DNA of 64,000 nucleotides, taken from contig CP136066.1 of the NCBI GenBank assembly GCA_032622095.1, positions 111,373,319 through 111,437,318 of the forward strand. The letters are read 5' to 3'. Source of the DNA: Siphonodentalium dalli (Eukaryota > Mollusca > Scaphopoda > Gadilida > Siphonodentaliidae). A program made the position numbers and the translations under genes. Shown in pieces: positions 24,651 through 35,050 of this stretch. Below the pieces are notes generated by a model. That model was not told where the DNA came from, did not search any database, and was given only the letters and a program-made list of their open reading frames with translations. Numbering within the stretch: position 1 is the first letter of the stretch; every line of letters starts with the position of its first letter.

Positions 24651-24819
24651 TTCCAAACAAAAATTGCACTGTCTAAAAAACCCATGCAGCTTCTCTATCA
24701 TAGTAACCATGGCGGAACTGCAACACAGTAAGGTAGCAAACCTATTGCGATATCGTAACTGTGGTACGGGTGACACAGCTATTTAGGAGAAGGTACCCAG
24801 ATACAACTGTTGGGTCCTA

Positions 24820-25890
24820 CTAAAACCCGACCGCACCCGACCGGACCTGACCGGACCGCCCCAGGGGTCCGAGCGAGATGGGGTTTGCACTATCGTGTAG
24901 AATGGACCCGAATGTACCAAAGTTCTAATCCCCAAGTGGATAGCTCGAGCGGACACCGCACTGTTAACCCCTGAATTGCGGCAGTTTCCGCCAGGTAAGG
25001 GAGATCCAAAAAGGCGCCGACCGCACCTCCCCTGCCTGCCTGACCACGGAAATGGACATTATATCATGAAGTGAATACCCATATGCATCCATGGGCGATC
25101 GGACAAGTCGCTAGCTGCAGCGGAAGTGAATAAATTAACCCATACGCTGCTGCCGAATTCGCTATAAATGTACGCAAAAACGCCAATATTAACCGCCGCC
25201 GACCGGACCGCCCCTAGAGGTCCGAGCGAGATGGGGTTTAATTGCACTATCGTGTAGAATGGACCTGAATATACCAAAGTTCCAACCCCCAAGTCGATAG
25301 CTCAGTGGACACGGCACTGTTAACCCCTGACTTGCGGCCGTTTCCGCCAGGTACGGGAAATCCAAAAAGGCGCCGACCGCACCTCCCCTGACTGCCTGAC
25401 CACGGAAATGGACATTATATCATGAAGGAAATACGGCTATTCATCCATGCGCGATCGGACAAGTCGCTAGCTGCAGCGGAAGTGAATAAATTAACCCATA
25501 CGTTGCTGCCGAATTCGCTATAAATGTACGCAAAAACGCCAATATTAACCGCCGCCGACCGGACCGCCCCTAGAGGTCCGAGCGAGATGGGGTTTGCATT
25601 ATCGTGTAGAATGGACCTGAATATACCAAAGTTCAAACCCCCAAGTCGATAGCTCAGCGGACACGGCACTGTTAACCCCTGACTTGCGGCCGTTTCCGCC
25701 AGGTACGGGAAATCCAAAAAAGGCGCCGACCGCACCTCCCCTGACTGCCTGACCACGGAAATGGACATTATATCATGAAGGAAATACGGACAAGTCGCTA
25801 GCTGCAGCGGAAGTGAATAAATTAACCCATACGTTGCTGCCGAATTCGCTATAAATGTACGCAAAAACGCCGAAATTAACACCCGCCGAC
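24820..25890 (+). repeat. ~355-bp satellite array, forward arm (about 3 units)
   Basis: Units start at GACCGGACCGCCCC at 24849, 25201 and 25558 (352 and 357 bp apart); the last is truncated. Each unit contains GTCCGAGCGAGATGGGGTTT, GTGTAGAATGGACC, GATAGCTCAGCGGACACG (close to a tRNA A-box), GTTTCCGCCAGGTACGGGA and CTAGCTGCAGCGGAAGTG. It is notably GC-richer than its surroundings. A 159-codon minus-strand frame spans units because 357 is a multiple of three; no protein family is evident. Confidence 0.9.
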
Positions 25891-26228
25891 ACATCTATAT
25901 AGGCCGGGGTTATACAGTGTGTGTGTAATTTATTTTAGATGAAAAACATGACTGTTGGAAGGAAACTTGAAACTGATTCTTTGCCTACATGTATCTATAT
26001 CTAACAGAATGTTTGTTGGTTATTAAAATTGAAGTTGATTACAACACCGAAGTGTCAGTGATATGTTCAAACGCAAACAGAGGCAAATGTATAATGACAA
26101 AATCGACAAATTATAATGCACGAGAAGCATGGTGTTTCACAAACATAGAAACACTTATGTTGAGATATGTTCAAAGTTAGCACATGGAAGCAGGCTTTAT
26201 TATGATAAGAACGCATATTTTCTCGCGT

Positions 26229-26328
26229 GATATCCCACAGACCCCTGGCACAATAGACCCCAGCCACCCAAATACATATATGTCTTTGAGTGGTTTGGGT
26301 GTATTGTGCCAGGGACCTGTGGGATATC
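26229..26328. repeat. 100-bp hairpin between the satellite arms
   Basis: GATATCCCACAG and CCCTGGCACAATA on the left pair with TATTGTGCCAGGG and CTGTGGGATATC on the right, around TACATATATGTC. It lies close to the midpoint of the two opposed satellite arrays. Confidence 0.8.
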
Positions 26329-26699
26329 CCTCCGAAACATTGATATTTATCTCGGTAATTTCCTCGATGATCTCGTACACCTGCTTATCGCGCATTATGA
26401 TTACTTTTCGATTTCTGAGATTGGGTGAATCAATATAGCTCTAAAAGTAATTTCCGTTAAACAATGGAAACGAAATCCAGGTTAATGATCCGAATGTTGA
26501 CAATTTTCAACGTCAATCTTGGATGAACAGGAAACACTTTGCTCGTTTATCCTTTCACATCTTTATGTTGTAGATAACGGTTGTCTGTGCGAAAAAAAAT
26601 TCATCTGGACCCCCCCCCCCCCCCACATACGGACACACGAAAACTTTCCTACTAAAGATTTCTCACTTAAATAGATTGTTGAAAAGTGTCATATTGCAG

Positions 26700-28100
26700 T
26701 TGGGGTTAACAGTGCCGTATCCGCTATCGACTTGGGGGTTGGAACTTTGGTATATTCAGGTCCATTCTACACGATAGTGCAAACCCCATCTCGCTCGGAC
26801 CCCTGGGGGCGGTCCGGTCGGCGGCGGTTAATATTGGCGTTTTTGCGTACATTCATAGCTAATTCGACAGCAGCGTATGGGCTAATTTATTCACTTCCGC
26901 TGCAGCTAGCGACTTATCCGACCGCCCATGCATGCATATGGGTATTCACTTCATGATATAATGTCCATTTCCGTGGTCAGGCAGTCAGGGGAAGTGCATG
27001 CGGTGGGCGCCCTTTTGGATTTCCCGTACCTGGCGGAAACGGCCGCATGTTAGGGGTTAACGGTGCAGTGTCCGCTCGAGCTATCGACTTGGGGATTGGA
27101 ACTTTGGTACACTTAATATATTCATTTCCGCTGCAGCTAGCGACTTGTCCGGACGCCATGGATGCATATGGGTATTAACTTCGTGATATAATGTCCATTT
27201 CCGTGGTCAGGCAGTCAGGGGAGGTGCATGTGGTGGGAGCCCTTTTGGATTTCCAGTACCTGGCGGAAACGGCCGCATGTTAGGGGTTAACAGTGCAGTG
27301 TCCGCTCGAGCTATCGACTTGGGGATTGGAACTTTGGTACACTCGGATCCATTCTACACGATAGTGCAGACACCATCTCGCTCGGACCCCTAGGGCGGTC
27401 CGGTCGGCGGGTGTTAACTTCGGCGTTTTTGCGTACATTCATAGCTAATTCGGCAGCAGCGTATGGGTTAATATATTCATTTCCGCTGCAGCTAGCGACT
27501 TGTCCGAACGCCCGTGGATGTATATGGGTATTCACTTCATGATATAATGTCCATTGCCGTGTTCATGCATCCAGGGGAGGCGCGGTCGGCGCCTTTTTGG
27601 ATTTCTCGTACCTGACGGAAACGGCCGCAAGTCAGAGGTTAACAGTGCCGTGTCCGCTCTCGAGCTATCGACTTGGGGATTGGAACTTTGGTACACTCGG
27701 ATCCATTCTACACGATAGTTCAGACACCATCTCGCTCGGACCCCTATAGGGGCGGTCCGGTCGGCGGGTGTTAATTTCGGCGTTTTTGCGTACATTCATA
27801 GCTAATTCGGCAGCAGCGTATGGGCTAATTTATTCACTTCCGCTGCAGCTAGCGACTTATCCGACAGCTCATGTATGCATATGGGTATTAACTTCATGAT
27901 ATAATGTCCATTTCCGTGGTCAGGCAGTCAGGGCAGGTGCGGTCTGCGCCTTTTTGGATTTCCCGTATACCTGGCTGAAACGGCCGCAAGTCAGGGGTTA
28001 ACAGTGCCGTGTCCGCTCGATTTATCGACATGGGGATTAGAACTTTGGTACATTCGGGTCCATTCTACACGATAGTGCAAACCTCATCTCGCTCGGACCA
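26700..28100 (-). repeat. ~355-bp satellite array, inverted arm (about 4 units)
   Basis: The reverse complement of the forward-arm unit, with CTCGGACCCCT at about 26797, 27381 and 27737 and a final truncated CTCGGACC near 28091. One unit around 27000-27300 is internally shortened. Together with 24820-25890 it makes a 3.3-kb inverted structure around an ~800-bp spacer. Confidence 0.9.
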
Positions 28101-28534
28101 ACTGTTTATTATATGACTACCACTAATCCCTTACAAATACCACTATTGTTTGGCGATAAATTCCGCGCAGTCGGAAAACGCTTGTCTGGTCGTGAGCCGT
28201 ATCGGTATTCTATGAATTACGTATCAGTATCCCGTGAAATTGGGTCACCGGAAGTTGGGAACTATTTATCAGGTCTGTTCGTTTGAAGCGTAAACGGATC
28301 TATTCGACTTATTACGAAAGATTTGTTTTGTATTATTACGCGTTTGTGCGAATCACCCCCAAATTCAAAAAAAAATAGTTCCTCGACCTTGGCCTTAAAT
28401 TGGGAGTTTCGGTTGATGACTGGGGATGTTCAATGGAGTACTTTTGCCCGGTTGATGACATGGGATGGTGTAACGAAGTAGTTTTGCCCTTTGTGACATG
28501 GGATGAACCAAAAATGTGTCTTATAATAAACGCT
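28101..28534. other. Unassigned
   Basis: Contains two GTTGATGAC...TGGGATG-like segments at 28410-28510, perhaps a short degenerate duplication. No gene recognised. Confidence 0.35.
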
Positions 28535-28697
28535 TTATCGGTACAGTGAAGTGATGGGCTGCAGTATATCACGTCTCGTTGACGATGTCAGATCGCCGCA
28601 TCAAACTCGCTGCCTGCGGCAGCTCGTTTGATACTGCGATCTGACATCGTCAACTCGGCGTGATACTGCAGCCCATATCACTTCACTGTACCGATAA
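28535..28697. mobile_element. 163-bp near-perfect fold-back (hairpin) element
   Basis: The left arm starts TTATCGGTACAGTGAAGTGA and runs through GATGTCAGATCG to CTCGCTGC. The right arm mirrors it almost fully and ends TCACTTCACTGTACCGATAA. Arms of about 78 bp have only a few mismatches and a tiny loop. Non-coding; the low divergence suggests recent origin or arm homogenisation. Confidence 0.85.
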
Positions 28698-29605
28698 TGT
28701 GTATTTATCTGAACATTAATAACGATGGTATATACAATACGGTCGTATTCATAACATGTGTCGTTTCGTTTATCCACGGCAACAGATTGAAAAGATTATT
28801 TGCAACGTGTACACATAGTATCGCTTTCAAGCCACATAATTGTTTAACAGATCTAAATATAAGCATCGCAATAAATTGTAGCGTTTAATCATCGTTTCCA
28901 CTCCAGACAGGCAGCTCCGAGATTCAAGACGTCACTTTGACGTGGGTATGATTCACTGAATATTCGTCATGGATATTAATGCGAAGCATTGTAATGTATA
29001 TATGTTGATTATCAGCCATTGAAATCACTGTTAGATTAGCCGTAAGTGTGCGGATTTCCTCCACCACTTCATATATCCTGCACGGTAATAACAACGTGAG
29101 TTTCGTTGGAAAGTTAGAAACTCGATGCTAAATAACTTCTAACATTTCGGTACGTCCTTTAAGAATATATAGAGTACGTATTCCATGTATGCACTTATCG
29201 AGCCGTATTTCGTCTTCGGGATGTAAGAACAATGTTAGTACATGTGTTGTATTATTTTAGATTTTTTCCGAGAATATTCTGGATGATTTTGTGTTACGAA
29301 TGACGTTGTTTGAAAGTAAGTTTCAAACCATCAGCTAAGTATCTCCTGGATACATAAGGATTACGAATATAAAAAGATCACAAAGCGCATCTTAATCGAT
29401 AATATTTTATCGAATGAGTTACGGACGGGGCACGACAGTGGACCTTGAGTGAAATGTAACTATGTGCCGTCCACAACGAGTTCGATACAAGATTCTCGGT
29501 TATGATGCAAGTTATGATCTGTATTTATTCCACACCCGTATAATGACGGATATTTTAAATCTATATATGAATGGGATTACCATTGATACTATAACTATCT
29601 TTATT
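28698..29605. other. Unassigned AT-rich sequence
   Basis: No gene or repeat recognised. Confidence 0.4.
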
Positions 29606-29823
29606 GTGATTTAGGTCGGCTGAAAACCCGGTAATTATCTGTGCATCACCCGACGCGGATCGTGATTTAGGTCGGATGAAAACCCGGTAAATATCTGTGC
29701 ATCACCCGACGCGGATCGTGATTTAGGTCGGATGAAAACCCGGTAAATATCTGTGCATCACCGGATCGTGATTTAGGTCCGATGAAAACCCGGTAATTAT
29801 CTGTGCATCACCCGACGCGGATC
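29606..29823. repeat. 56-bp tandem repeat, ~4 copies
   Basis: GTGATTTAGGTCGG starts at 29606, 29662, 29718 and (GTGATTTAGGTCCG) 29768. The unit ends ATCACCCGACGCGGATC; the third copy is 6 bp shorter. It ends about 250 bp upstream of the piggyBac left terminus. Confidence 0.9.
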
Positions 29824-30232
29824 GTTGACGTTTTTACGTCATCGCTCTTGGTAACAACGTCAACACGAAACGTGTATTACTCATCCATTGGTTTATTCTT
29901 GCGAAATGCAGCAAAATATAGAATATTTCAAAACGTTCAGTAATTGTTTGTGTCTTGTCCTTCGACATTACAAACCGACAACGTTAACAACCGCATTGGC
30001 GAAGCTGAAATGTTCAGAGCGTAGGCCTACGTGTACTTAACTGGACTCGTTCCTAGGGCTCAGCCCCCTCTACGCTACTTAACACGTTGAGTGCCGGAAA
30101 CCAATTAGTAATCTCGCCAGATTGCCAAATCGTGACACGATAGGTACCCATTGTACACCTTATTATGGCCTCATTGAAGCAAGAATTGGACGGCGTAGCG
30201 AGTTTATGTGACATACGCGGCAATTGTTAGTA

Positions 30233-30314
30233 CTACGAGATAACTCGTAGCCGGCAATGGCGGAAGGAATTTGTGTATTCCCACCACCATTGCCAACTAC
30301 GAGTTATCTCGTAG
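30233..30314. promoter_or_regulatory. Left subterminal palindrome pair of the piggyBac element
   Basis: CTACGAGATAACTCGTAG (30233-30250) and CTACGAGTTATCTCGTAG (30297-30314) are inverted relative to each other, with GGCAATGG and CCATTGCC on their inner sides. The pair makes a 28-bp inverted repeat around ~26 bp. Likely transposase binding sites, by analogy with subterminal repeats of other piggyBac elements. Confidence 0.65.
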
Positions 30315-30447
30315 GCACAATTTGACACGTTTCTAGCAACACATATGACGTAGAACGTAACGTAAACAAGTTATTTTGGCGGTAAACATGTTTATCTATA
30401 TGTGTGCGTGACCTTGTTGTGATTAGCACTCGTAAAATAGTTAGATT

Positions 30448-32460
30448 ATGGCTCGGTACACAAGGGAGCAAGTTACATCCATGATAATGGCTACAGACGG
30501 TGAATCAGACTTGGAATCAGATGAACTGGATTCTTGCGACGATGGTTTTATTTCATCTAGTAGTGACTATGATCCCGAATCAAGCGAGGAAAGTCCTGAT
30601 TCTAGTGTGTCAGTATTTGGAGATTCGGATGTGGACCCGGACGGTGATATGCATACAGGTATGGACCCCCGCGGTGATATAAATATGGAGCCTGACGATG
30701 ACCCCGGCGGTGATAGGGATAAGGACGCCGACGATATTCCACCAACTAGAGGGCGTAAACGTACTCGTATGCGTGGTGGAAGCAATGGCCGCGGCATTTG
30801 GACCAGTGGGAGCGGGAGGGGAGAAGTTCGTACAAGGGGTGGAACGGGAAGGGGTGGCGCGGGAAGGGGTGTCACCAGCTCTAGTGTCAGCGACGGGCCT
30901 GTACGGAAAAGGGACCGAGTAGCACAAGGAGGCGGAGATGCCGCGGCGACTGACGATACTCAGGCTGCAGCACATGTGTGGTCTACATCTCGACAAGATC
31001 CGCCGACATTTCTCTTCAATGAAACACCTGGCTTGAAGATTTCAATGCCCACCGATGCAACCCCTGGTGATTTTTTGGATATATTTCTTTCGGATGACAT
31101 TATTGATTTGCTTGTTGATGAAACGAATGTGTATGCCGAGAGGGAGATAAATAGACAGCGCCCTTTGCGACGAAGATCTCGACTCCGTGCATGGAAGCCG
31201 ACAAATGCCACCGAAATGAGAACATTTTTGGGGCTTCTTCTACACATGGGTCCGATAAATCTGCCATCCATTCAACATTACTGGAGCACGAAGCAAATCT
31301 ACAAATTTGATTTCTTCCGCAGGGCTATGAGCAGGAACCGGTTTCAACTTCTGCTGAGGTTCTGGCATTTCGCCGACAACAGCCAACCGCATGAAGACCG
31401 TCTATTCAAAATCCGTCCAGTACTCAACCATTTGAGCAACACAATGGTATCAACGTATACCCCGGACAAACAACTGAGTGTAGATGAGTCTATGATATTA
31501 TGGCGCGGCAGACTTATGTTCCGACAATACATAAAGAACAAAAGACACAAATATGGTGTGAAACTATTCGAGTTATGTGAATCCCGTGGTCTCGTTCTGC
31601 GCATGAGAATATATTCCGGGGAAAAAGTCCCAGATCCAAAGAATATGGGACAGTCTGGGGCTGTTGTGTTGAATCTTATGGATGGTTATCTGGGGAAAGG
31701 CTATTCGTTGTACACCGACAACTACTACAACTCTGTGAAGTTAACAAAGGAGCTGACAAAGCAATCAACTTATGTGTGTGGTACACTCCGCACTGATCGT
31801 ACGGAAAATCCGAAAAACGTGACACAGAAGAAACTAAAGAAAGGACAAGTCACATGGGCAAGATCGGACTCCACAATTGTATGCAAATGGAAAGATAAGC
31901 GTGATGTGCTAACTATATCCAACAAGCACACCGTTGAGATGATTGCTGAGCCCAACCGAAGAGGAAACGTCACCGTGAAACCGAACATTATAAAAGATTA
32001 TAATAGCGGAATGAGCGGAATCGATCGATCTGACCAGATGCTGGCTTACTATTCGTCACTTAGGAAAACAATACGGTGGTACAAGAAAGTAGCACTGCAC
32101 ATCATGGAGGTTTTCGTACTGAATGCCCATATATTGTATACTCCGTACGGCAGTAATAGGAACATGAAGATGCTCAAATTCCGAGAGGCAATTGTGTTGA
32201 ATCTCCTTGGAGACGCTCTCTCGAACACTAGCAATCCACCCAGTCCAGTCACTCCAGTCGTTGTTCCAGTACCAGATGTTTCATCATTCCACTACTTAGT
32301 ACCCATTCCAGCTACGGAAAGGAAAGATCGACCCACTAAACCGTGCCGTGTTTGTACACGCACAGGAGTGAGGCGTGAAACTCGATATATGTGCATTGTT
32401 TGCACGGACTGTCCGTCGCTGTGTGTGGATATGTGTTTTAGAATCTTTCACAACCAGTAA
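30448..32460 (+). CDS. piggyBac-type transposase (DDE_Tnp_1_7), 670 aa, uninterrupted
   Basis: Catalyses seamless cut-and-paste transposition at TTAA. The start codon at 30448 is the first ATG and gives MARYTREQ. Residues 1-100 are very acidic (runs of D, E and S), then residues ~105-150 are basic and RG-rich (RGRKRTRMRGG, GTGRGGAGRG), probably nuclear-localising or nucleic-acid-binding. The catalytic core spans about 185-590. Three family aspartates are visible: D346 in LSVDESM, D424 in YTDNYYNS and D526 in SGIDRSDQM, with the family signatures NKRHKYGVKLFELC after the first and YYSSLRKTIRWYKK after the third. The C-terminus (about 630-667) is a cysteine-rich domain CRVC...CIVCTDCPSLCVDMCFRIFH, the zinc-binding end of many piggyBac transposases. 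Length is normal to slightly long. No stop or frameshift was found. It lies 366 bp inside the left TTAA. A domesticated copy is less likely because termini and target duplication are intact. Confidence 0.96.
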   Translation: MARYTREQVTSMIMATDGESDLESDELDSCDDGFISSSSDYDPESSEESPDSSVSVFGDSDVDPDGDMHTGMDPRGDINMEPDDDPGGDRDKDADDIPPTRGRKRTRMRGGSNGRGIWTSGSGRGEVRTRGGTGRGGAGRGVTSSSVSDGPVRKRDRVAQGGGDAAATDDTQAAAHVWSTSRQDPPTFLFNETPGLKISMPTDATPGDFLDIFLSDDIIDLLVDETNVYAEREINRQRPLRRRSRLRAWKPTNATEMRTFLGLLLHMGPINLPSIQHYWSTKQIYKFDFFRRAMSRNRFQLLLRFWHFADNSQPHEDRLFKIRPVLNHLSNTMVSTYTPDKQLSVDESMILWRGRLMFRQYIKNKRHKYGVKLFELCESRGLVLRMRIYSGEKVPDPKNMGQSGAVVLNLMDGYLGKGYSLYTDNYYNSVKLTKELTKQSTYVCGTLRTDRTENPKNVTQKKLKKGQVTWARSDSTIVCKWKDKRDVLTISNKHTVEMIAEPNRRGNVTVKPNIIKDYNSGMSGIDRSDQMLAYYSSLRKTIRWYKKVALHIMEVFVLNAHILYTPYGSNRNMKMLKFREAIVLNLLGDALSNTSNPPSPVTPVVVPVPDVSSFHYLVPIPATERKDRPTKPCRVCTRTGVRRETRYMCIVCTDCPSLCVDMCFRIFHNQ

Positions 32461-34265
32461 CTATACCTACATGGTATACCTGTACGATTTCTCTATCGTC
32501 GTCATCGTGTTCATGACATACAATATTTCCAGATTTCACATGTATTTGGACGGAAGATATCTCCACCGACTTTATTGTGCGAAATGATCTCTTCTATCAC
32601 TTGTTCTATAATTTGATTAGTTTGATGAATGAATTTATTTACTCTCACTTTGAAAAATCCTTCCCGCTAAAGCCATATAACGTGAACGTGATACACAGCT
32701 GGCCAGTAGGAATGAGGGTGTCTAACGCCAACAATGAGTTACATACATCCACCTGGCCTAAGAATGTGCTCTAAAATATAGAGCGAAATTAGGTGGTGTA
32801 GTTTTGGATTTCGAACTATCATAAGTGAATAAATTTCAAAACAACTGATTGTACCACAAAGTGCAGGTTGCGCAGCTTCTTTATTTATATATGACTAAAT
32901 TGGGTTAGTTTGGCATCCAGGAATTATTCTGTTTGTACTTTATTTGAGATAGTTATATACTGAGTTCTTAGCCCAATTAGTTCAATGTAACTCATTGTGC
33001 GAGTTAGACCCTGTCAACAGACTCGGTTCCAGTGGCTGAGCATCACAGTATCTCGTATTACGCCCCGTTAAATATGTATGCATAATTACGCATTTACACT
33101 GAGTTACGGCCATATTGGATTCATCCAGCTCCGGTTCAGTTTGAACTGTATACTAAAAACGGAACGGGCTTTGATATATCCATGCAGTATGGTCACAACT
33201 CAATGAAAGGCGTATCATATGCATAATTATATATATATTTAGCACAGATAATATCGCCCATGGTAGCATGCATTTACGCCTATGATAGGGTTGCAAACAA
33301 AAGTACAGCCCGGGTGAGCCCCACATAATATAGCCTAGGAAGAATTGTCAACACAAAATTAAAATAGTAGCCTGATACATCCCTGTAAATACAGCAGTTT
33401 GCTAAGTGTAGCGATTATTTAAATACTGTATTACATATATATCCATCTTTTTGGAAATATAAGTCGCTCTTACTATAAACTTCTATACTGCGCTACAGCA
33501 AATATCAGCACGTAGGCCTATGCATGAAACAGTTTGGTGTACTGTATGTCATCTGAAGTACAATTGCTACCCGTTCCATTATCCACAACGTTCGGAAGCT
33601 CTCGACAATATTGTACGGTGCAGCTTCGGGGCAAAATTGTGTCGCTTCATTTGGATTATAAAAAAGTATAAAATACCTACCTCAATTGGAGCCCCCACAG
33701 TACATGTATATAATGTGTAGTACAAAATACATCTGTGTGCCTCCTAATAGTGAGATAATAGCACCGTCAGCACGCTTGACGTCATGTATACACCGCTTAT
33801 CTTGAGTTGGACGCGTCCACTCGCACAATATTTAGGGGGATAAATTTGGCAGGCCTGCTCGACGTGTCTGCATGGGTGAATTCGCGTGCGAAGTTTCAAA
33901 GTGTTGAGACACAACGACGTAATCATCTATCGAAACTGCCTTCGCTAAGTTCGATTGTACACGTTTATACATTGTGAACACCCCCTGTGTTTCTTGCACA
34001 TTGTCAGTCGATTGGATACCAACATTCAATCTAGTTTCCCCATACGTCGTACACGACTGCCTCTGGTTGATCACTCATTTTCGCTCACATCTGGGCCATT
34101 TGGGGAGAATTTACGTGCTGATTATGCACGCTTCAGTTGAACGCTGTAAGGCGAGCCAATCTATTTATTTGGTAAAATCGCTGTTCCGGTGCACAGAGGC
34201 AGATTTTCGTGGTGTTTCGACCAATTGTACCGCTTCCGTTTGTCAGTTATATGACAGTGAAACCA
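32461..34265. other. Non-coding right half of the piggyBac element
   Basis: Follows the transposase stop codon. Open frames on both strands are short and unconvincing (for example 33974-34276). No second gene, no recognised nested repeat and no clear poly-A signal directly after the stop. Confidence 0.5.
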
Positions 34266-34324
34266 CTACGAGATAACTCGTAGTGGCAACCTGCGAAGGT
34301 TGCGTACTACGAGATAACTCGTAG
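34266..34324. promoter_or_regulatory. Right subterminal palindrome pair of the piggyBac element
   Basis: Two copies of CTACGAGATAACTCGTAG (34266-34283 and 34307-34324) end two bases before the terminal repeat. Between them AACCTGCGAAGGTTGCG holds another small inverted repeat (AACCT/AGGTT). Confidence 0.65.
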
Positions 34325-34388
34325 TGGCACTCAACGTGTTAAGGTGCAATGTTCCGTCGGAAGCGTTACGTCGTGGAGTTGGACGGAA

Positions 34389-34537
34389 CAGTGAGTGGAG
34401 TGTCTGAGTCAGGTACGATACTAGCACTAAACATAAAACACAGTGGGTGAAGTGTCAGGTACGAGACTATAGCACTAAACATAAAACACAGTGAGTGGAG
34501 TGTCAGGTACTAGACAAGCACTAAACATAAAACACAG
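34389..34537. repeat. ~50-bp tandem repeat, 3 copies
   Basis: CAGTGAGTGGAGTGTC...AGCACTAAACATAAAACA recurs at 34389, 34441 and 34489 (52, 48, ~49 bp). It starts just outside the right end of the piggyBac element. Non-coding. Confidence 0.85.
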
Positions 34538-35050
34538 TTGTGTGAACATGGACCTTATTGCACTCGTCTGTCTGTGAGTTAGAACTCGTATGGGACGAAA
34601 ATTCGAGGACGCTTAGAAAAAAGTTTCTCTGCAACTTTTTCCTACTACATGAAATTTATATTTTCGTAGCAAGATTGTTTTCTTGTAACACAATGTAAAA
34701 TATTCTGGTTTCGGGAGTTGCACATTCGTGAAAACGTGTTTTAAAGCCGTTTTCGTGCACTTTCTCACTAAAATATTTTTAAATATCAGTTTATTATTGC
34801 ACGTCCATTCAGACATTTTGGTGATTATACTAAATGGAATATGACGAAATCTTTCAATAAACACGAAAAAGCACAAACAGAACGGCATACTTACGCTCAA
34901 AATAACATTTTGAATATTAAATTCCCCCGAATGGCGCCCGGCGTTCGCCGAAATAGAGTTCTTGAAGGTACATGCATTCCACCACTGAATAGTGTTATTG
35001 CACTGACTTAATGGTCAGTCAATGATTTTGGTACAAATTATTACTAGATT
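34538..35050. other. Unassigned
   Basis: A 95-codon minus-strand frame (34613-34900) shows no family features and is not called. Confidence 0.4.

Larger units (their letters stand above)
30079..34342 (+). mobile_element. Complete piggyBac transposon
   Basis: TTAA target duplications lie at 30079-30082 and 34339-34342. Just inside are perfect 13-bp inverted termini CACGTTGAGTGCC (30083-30095) and GGCACTCAACGTG (34326-34338). The palindrome CTACGAGATAACTCGTAG or its complement occurs twice near each end (30233-30250, 30297-30314, 34266-34283, 34307-34324). The transposase gene is in forward orientation at 30448-32460. The 1.8-kb region from the stop codon to the right palindromes has no supported gene. 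Intact TTAA, matching termini and an open transposase make this a candidate autonomous, recently active element of 4,264 bp including both TTAA. Confidence 0.95.

Noticed and set aside
25415-25894. 159-codon minus-strand frame
   Set aside because: It crosses satellite units whose ~357-bp length preserves frame; no domain or conserved motif is visible. Kept only as a note in the satellite entry.
29606-29823. CRISPR-like repeat array
   Set aside because: Repeats are contiguous 56-bp units without unique spacers, in animal DNA.
30567-30996. Proline/arginine-rich minus-strand frames of 102 and 128 codons
   Set aside because: Antisense shadows of the acidic and RG-rich N-terminus of the piggyBac transposase.
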